Source of the DNA: Chlamydiia bacterium
GTDB taxonomy: Bacteria; Chlamydiota; Chlamydiia; Chlamydiales; Simkaniaceae
Length of the DNA stretch: 9,715 bases
Assembly (NCBI GenBank): GCA_020440405.1
Contig: JAGROF010000140.1
Span: 1-9,715 of the forward strand
Direction of reading: 5' to 3'
Each line of letters opens with the position of its first letter. Within the stretch, counting starts at the first letter, position 1. Below, piece by piece: positions 6,757 through 9,715 of this stretch. The position numbers were made by a program, and so were the translations under genes. Below the pieces are notes generated by a model. The model was not told the DNA's origin. It searched no databases and worked only from the letters and a program-made list of their open reading frames with translations.

Positions 6757-9099
6757 TTAATTCAAAATAGAAGGGTCAAGGATCTTGTTAGCTTTCCAGG
6801 GGATAGAGACGACCCCCTCTTTCCCAGCAGGGTCTTTAAAGACCAGCTGAAAGGCAAGTTTAGATAAGTTGAAGGAGCGGTGAAACTGATCGCTGCGTAA
6901 CTCGATCGGCAGGTTTTGTCGCTGCTCTTCCGATAGTTTTGCTAAGCTGCAATAGGAGTAGCCCTCTTTTTGCTGGCTTACGACTCCATTGATAGACCAC
7001 TGTCCTCCTACCAATTGAGAGGTTCTCAGCTCCATTTGACTGAAGGGAACCATCACTTGCTGATAAATGTTAGCAATTGTTCCAACAATGGTAACACCGG
7101 GTGTTGTGGTATCGATATAGGTTCCCTTAAACCCATCTTGTTCGGCAGTTAGACCTTGTAAGGCGTCCTTTGTGTGATCGGCTCCAATTCCCACTGCAAA
7201 GAGTTGGATATGGTGAGGTTTTAACATCCCGTCGATTCTATTGACGTTGGTTCCAACCTCTCCGTCTGTTAATAAAATGAGAGTGTTTTGCGAGAATGCT
7301 TCGCCTGCCATTTCTTGGGCTTGTGCAGCCGCAGCTTCTAACCCTCTGTTGAGATCCGTTCCTCCTCCGGAAGGGTACGCTTCGATTGTTTCCTTTAGCC
7401 TTGCAATGCTTTCTCGATCAACAATCGTGGGGGAGCAGATGATCCTTGCAGTATCAGAAAAGCCCACCACGGCGATTCGGACCTGCGCGCCGTTTTCTGC
7501 TTGAATAGCAGCGTCGTCTAGGATAGCGGCCATTCCCTTTTTCACATCAGCTGCGCGGTTTTTCCCAGTCATACTTCCACTTGTATCGATACAAAAGGTG
7601 ATCGAGACGCGTGGAGGGGCGACCATTCCAGGTGCTGAAATGGAAAGACGGGCTTTGTGAAAAGAAGATTTGAGATCAATGCCTGGGAAGGAGGGGCCTC
7701 CTAATGTGAGAGCTTCGATTGTAACAACAATAGCGCCTTCAACTGCTGCGAATCGAGTCGCTGTTGTCAAAGAAAGAGCCTTTTGAGAGCCATAGTAAGC
7801 CGCTAGAGCGCTTAATGCTAGACTCACAGCAATCGCAATGCGCCGCTTTTGTGTGGCCTCTTCACCTGGGAGGAGGATTCCCCCTCCAATTACTCCAATG
7901 CTGCTCAATCCCGCAAGGCCGAGTAAAGAAGGCTTTTTGGGACTTGCAATCAAAGCCGCCAAAGCAAAAAGAGCAGGAGGGAGAAACATACGGGCTATTT
8001 GAGTCCGATCTTGGTCTTTAATCACCCATTCCCTTAACTGCATCATCCGATCTTGTAGACTTTTGGATGTGACAACTTCCGTTGCCGCAACCACGGCCCC
8101 TTGAGTGACTAAGAAGCGGAGTGCTGTTTTAAGGTTTCTTTTCGACGCATGGTAGGCAGCCAGGCTGCTGAGCGCTAGACTTATTGCAATCGCAATGCGC
8201 CGCTTTTGTGTGGCCTCTTCACCTGGGAGGAGGATTCCCCCTCCAACGATTCCAATGCTACTCAGCCCCGTGAGAAAAAAGCGGTGTGTTCCTGCAAGCA
8301 AAACAGGAACCCCAAACGTCCGGATGAAGTGATTCACTGTTAGATTTCGAGAAAATTCCTCTTTGGACCGAATGATCCAGTCTTGTAATTCACTTGACGT
8401 GATCGTCTCGATTGCCACGATAATTGCCGCTTCAGCAGCAGTGAGTCGCAAAATTGCTTTCAAGGGGAGAGTTTTATAAACAGCCAGACAGCTGAGGGCC
8501 ATCGTTACAGCGACCCCTATGCGCCTCATCCGCTGCGCTTTCTTCTCGGGAAGAAGCAAGCCACTTCCCAACACCCCTGCGCTGCTCATTCCAACAAATC
8601 CCAAAAGGGGATTTTTGGGGTGTTGAGTGGTTGTAAAGAAAGCCATAGCAACAAGGAGAGTTGGGGTCAAAAAAGTCCGGATAAAGTGATTCTTTGTCTG
8701 ATTTCGAGAAAACCGCTCTTTAGATCGAGCGATCCACCCCTGCACACTTCTTGAAGTCGTGACCTCCGTTGCCATCACAACTGCCGTCTGCACAGCGACA
8801 AATCGAAACGCTGTTTGCAAAGGAATCGCTTTTTTCGAGCCATAGTGAGCACCGAGTCCACTGAGAACAAGGCTTAGCACAATACAAATGCGCCTTTTTT
8901 GGTCCATTTTAGGGTCTGAAAAAAGCATCCCACTTCCAACTCCTCCTGCGCTGCTCACTCCAGCCATGCCCCACAAAGCATTTTCTGTGATCCCCGGAAA
9001 GTATTGAATGTAGCGCTGTCTTCCTGCAAAATATGCTGCGATCACAAGAAAGAAGGGAGTGGCATAGCTACGGATGGTATGGCTCTGAAGAGGTGTCAT
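6757..9099 (-). CDS. Multi-repeat membrane protein with C-terminal von Willebrand factor A domain
   Basis: This 780-residue protein is of unrecognised family overall. Residues 9 to about 468 form four tandem copies of a hydrophobic module beginning at 9, 140, 259 and 369. Each copy has an (I/A)R-x-(Y/F)-x-x-P opening, a Gly/Ala/Ser-rich stretch (for example GLSSIGVIGGGILLPGEEA), a conserved RRI(A/G/C)(I/V) turn, and two further hydrophobic helices ending near E(V/T/A)-(V/I/L)TS. A basic amphipathic linker such as QDWIIRSKEEFSRN joins the first three copies to the next. The VWA domain begins near residue 497 with a complete metal-ion-dependent adhesion site: DTSGS (505-509), T581 in GGGTDL and D612 in LLTDGE. 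A C-terminal beta-rich region of about 100 residues follows. VWA domains usually bind protein partners through a divalent metal; here the domain appears tethered to a membrane. There is no cleavable signal peptide. The ATG at 9099 follows AAGGGA by 8 nt. Module 3 is about nine residues shorter than modules 2 and 4. Confidence 0.87.
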   Translation of the reverse strand: MTPLQSHTIRSYATPFFLVIAAYFAGRQRYIQYFPGITENALWGMAGVSSAGGVGSGMLFSDPKMDQKRRICIVLSLVLSGLGAHYGSKKAIPLQTAFRFVAVQTAVVMATEVTTSRSVQGWIARSKERFSRNQTKNHFIRTFLTPTLLVAMAFFTTTQHPKNPLLGFVGMSSAGVLGSGLLLPEKKAQRMRRIGVAVTMALSCLAVYKTLPLKAILRLTAAEAAIIVAIETITSSELQDWIIRSKEEFSRNLTVNHFIRTFGVPVLLAGTHRFFLTGLSSIGIVGGGILLPGEEATQKRRIAIAISLALSSLAAYHASKRNLKTALRFLVTQGAVVAATEVVTSKSLQDRMMQLREWVIKDQDRTQIARMFLPPALFALAALIASPKKPSLLGLAGLSSIGVIGGGILLPGEEATQKRRIAIAVSLALSALAAYYGSQKALSLTTATRFAAVEGAIVVTIEALTLGGPSFPGIDLKSSFHKARLSISAPGMVAPPRVSITFCIDTSGSMTGKNRAADVKKGMAAILDDAAIQAENGAQVRIAVVGFSDTARIICSPTIVDRESIARLKETIEAYPSGGGTDLNRGLEAAAAQAQEMAGEAFSQNTLILLTDGEVGTNVNRIDGMLKPHHIQLFAVGIGADHTKDALQGLTAEQDGFKGTYIDTTTPGVTIVGTIANIYQQVMVPFSQMELRTSQLVGGQWSINGVVSQQKEGYSYCSLAKLSEEQRQNLPIELRSDQFHRSFNLSKLAFQLVFKDPAGKEGVVSIPWKANKILDPSILN
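7696..7995 (-). repeat. Membrane module 4 of the VWA protein
   Basis: Residues 369 to about 468 form the last module. After the fourth hydrophobic helix (AAVEGAIVVTIEALTLGG) the amphipathic linker is replaced by a short Pro/Ser-rich connector into the VWA domain. The loop SPKKPSLLGLAGLSS is full length. The segment encoded at 7829-7889 is identical in DNA to 8186-8246 in module 3. Confidence 0.75.
7829..7889 (-). repeat. 61-bp exact direct repeat, copy in module 4
   Basis: This stretch is identical base for base to 8186-8246. The two copies are 357 bp (119 codons) apart and in the same frame. They encode the PGEEATQKRRIAIA part of modules 4 and 3. Flanking bases diverge, so the identity is local and suggests recent duplication or gene conversion. 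Confidence 0.93.
7996..8325 (-). repeat. Membrane module 3 of the VWA protein (shortened)
   Basis: Residues 259-368 form a 110-residue unit in which the first hydrophobic helix and its loop are reduced to GVPVLLAGTHRFFLTGLSS. Compared with module 4, about nine residues are missing. A 7-bp inverted repeat (gttcctg at 8288-8294, caggaac at 8304-8310) lies at the shortened place. Residues 285-305 share identical DNA with module 4. Confidence 0.75.
8186..8246 (-). repeat. 61-bp exact direct repeat, copy in module 3
   Basis: This is the partner of the identical 61 bp at 7829-7889. It encodes the same residues in module 3. Two identical blocks of this length inside one gene are a possible substrate for recombination that would add or remove one 119-residue module in frame. 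Confidence 0.93.
8326..8682 (-). repeat. Membrane module 2 of the VWA protein
   Basis: Residues 140-258 form a 119-residue (357-bp) unit with the same helix order as module 1: TPTLLVAMAFF, the Gly/Ser-rich GMSSAGVLGSGLLLPE, MRRIGVAVTMALSCLAVY, and RLTAAEAAIIVAIETITSS. It lacks the conserved PGEEA-TQKRR sequence shared by modules 3 and 4 and has PEKKAQRMRR instead. Confidence 0.75.
8683..9075 (-). repeat. Membrane module 1 of the VWA protein
   Basis: Residues 9-139 form the longest copy (131 residues). It has an extra loop after the first hydrophobic helix (RQRYIQYFPGITENA) that is absent from the others. Its C-terminal linker GWIARSKERFSRNQTKNHF closely matches that of module 2, and the underlying DNA is also visibly similar (around 8683-8755 against 8326-8398). 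Confidence 0.75.
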
Positions 9100-9246
9100 A
9101 ACATCATTCCCTTAATCTTAAAAAAACTTGGACGCATGATGCGAGATTCCTAAAATAATGGAAAGAAAAAGATGCCAAAAAGTCTGGAATAAAAAAACAT
9201 ATTTTGAATATAAGAAGAAATTCATAACGCCAGGAGTGTACTTAGT
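9100..9246. promoter_or_regulatory. Divergent intergenic region between the VWA gene and the porin-like gene
   Basis: These 147 AT-rich bases must carry the upstream signals of both flanking genes. For the right-hand gene, TATAAG at 9209-9214 is a possible -10, with only a weak -35 candidate 18 bp upstream (TGGAAT, 9185-9190). AGGAG at 9232-9236 is its ribosome-binding site, 10 nt before the ATG. For the left-hand gene, minus-strand AAGGGA ends 8 nt before the ATG. A short palindrome CGCATGATGCG at 9133-9143 could be an operator but is too short to claim. No promoter here is convincing. Confidence 0.35.
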
Positions 9247-9715
9247 ATGAATCACAAGTTTAAGTTTTCGATTTTAATCTTTGTTTGTTTAGCGGCCTCT
9301 CTATCGGCTAAAGTTTATAATCAAAATAGTCCGATACCTCGAGACGTAAAGAAGGTGCCGCCTACTACAGAAACTCAACAAGGCATTTGGGATTATCGAC
9401 CAGATAATAACAAAGCTTGGTGGAAGGCTACAGCATCCTTAATCTACTGGAAACCTTATGAGGGAGCTTTAGATTATGTTATTTCAGGAGCACAACCCGC
9501 CTTTATTGTGGGACAAGCTGATCAAGGTGCCATTGGGAATTTAGAGTCAGCAGAATTAGATTTCTGCCCTGGCTTCCGGCTTAGTCTAGCTTACACGCTT
9601 TTCCCTGATCGATGGGGTTTAGAAGGAATCTATACGTACTTCCATTCAAGTGGAGATGATAGAGAAACAGCACCGATATCGGGAGCTTTTGATCAAAAAA
9701 CAGGACCTGAATTTT
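9247..9715 (+). CDS. MOMP-like / Legionella-type outer membrane porin (partial, 3' end outside window)
   Basis: The reading frame is open from the ATG at 9247 to the window edge (156 codons visible, no stop). The product opens with a clear Sec signal peptide: a basic n-region NHKFK, a hydrophobic core FSILIFVCLAASL and a likely cleavage after LSA (residue 21). The mature part has the pattern I associate with the Legionella/Simkania/Waddlia major-outer-membrane-protein-like family: WWKATASLIYWKPYEGALDY, then FCPGFRLSLAYTLFPDRWGLEGIYTYFHSS, meaning alternating aromatic-rich beta strands with GFR and W-x-L-x-x-x-Y-T-Y-F-H motifs. These proteins form beta-barrel pores in the outer membrane. The cysteine at residue 14 is not in a lipobox. 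AGGAG lies 10 nt upstream of the ATG. The family assignment is by pattern; the barrel itself lies mostly outside the window. Confidence 0.78.
   Translation, partial: MNHKFKFSILIFVCLAASLSAKVYNQNSPIPRDVKKVPPTTETQQGIWDYRPDNNKAWWKATASLIYWKPYEGALDYVISGAQPAFIVGQADQGAIGNLESAELDFCPGFRLSLAYTLFPDRWGLEGIYTYFHSSGDDRETAPISGAFDQKTGPEF

Noticed and set aside
7696..9075. Regular repeats at about 357-bp spacing considered as a CRISPR-like or satellite array
   Set aside because: The repeats are in frame within a single coding sequence and encode diverged protein modules; only two 61-bp blocks are identical, and there are no short spacers.
9097..9107. Three-codon leader peptide ATG-ATG-TTA-TGA overlapping the VWA start codon on the minus strand
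   Set aside because: The AAGGGA ribosome-binding sequence directly abuts the first ATG, leaving no spacing for its use; it is well placed only for the real start at 9099.
9133..9143. Short palindrome CGCATGATGCG as an operator site
   Set aside because: A 5-bp arm is expected by chance in a region of this size, and there is no second copy.

Overview
The window looks like part of a chromosome from a member of the Chlamydiae outside the Chlamydiaceae (Simkania, Waddlia or Parachlamydia-like lineages). Three things suggest this. The gene order mutS - small coiled-coil protein - dnaG matches, as I recall it, the chlamydial arrangement. The gene cut by the right edge encodes an exported protein resembling the Legionella-type/MOMP-like porins that are expanded in Simkania and Waddlia. 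The base composition is moderate (mid-40s % G+C by eye). I cannot fix the genus from sequence alone.

Layout, left to right: a hairpin-forming dispersed repeat (2-54); mutS and an overlapping upstream coiled-coil gene on the minus strand (116-3078); a 47-bp divergent promoter region; dnaG followed 17 bp later by a PAP2-type phosphatase on the plus strand (3126-5398). The phosphatase ends inside a 25-bp-stem hairpin (5357-5413). A promoter-like site then precedes a two-gene plus-strand operon (5473-6596) of a membrane-anchored SAM methyltransferase and a nucleoside deoxyribosyltransferase-like protein, with stop and start codons overlapping. A 159-bp palindromic, MITE-like element (6597-6755) fills the whole gap to a large convergent minus-strand gene (6757-9099). 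After a 147-bp divergent intergenic region the plus-strand porin-like gene begins at 9247 and runs off the window.

The left half is DNA maintenance: MutS for mismatch repair with a beta-clamp-binding tail, and DnaG primase for replication. The right half is envelope-related or accessory. Its most unusual gene is the 780-residue protein, which is built from four tandem copies of a roughly 110-130-residue hydrophobic module followed by a von Willebrand factor A domain with an intact metal-binding MIDAS motif. Modules three and four share 61 bp of identical DNA, so the array appears to have grown or been homogenised recently.

No tRNA, rRNA, CRISPR array, transposase gene or replication origin was seen. 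The longest stretch without a gene is the 159-bp repeat element.
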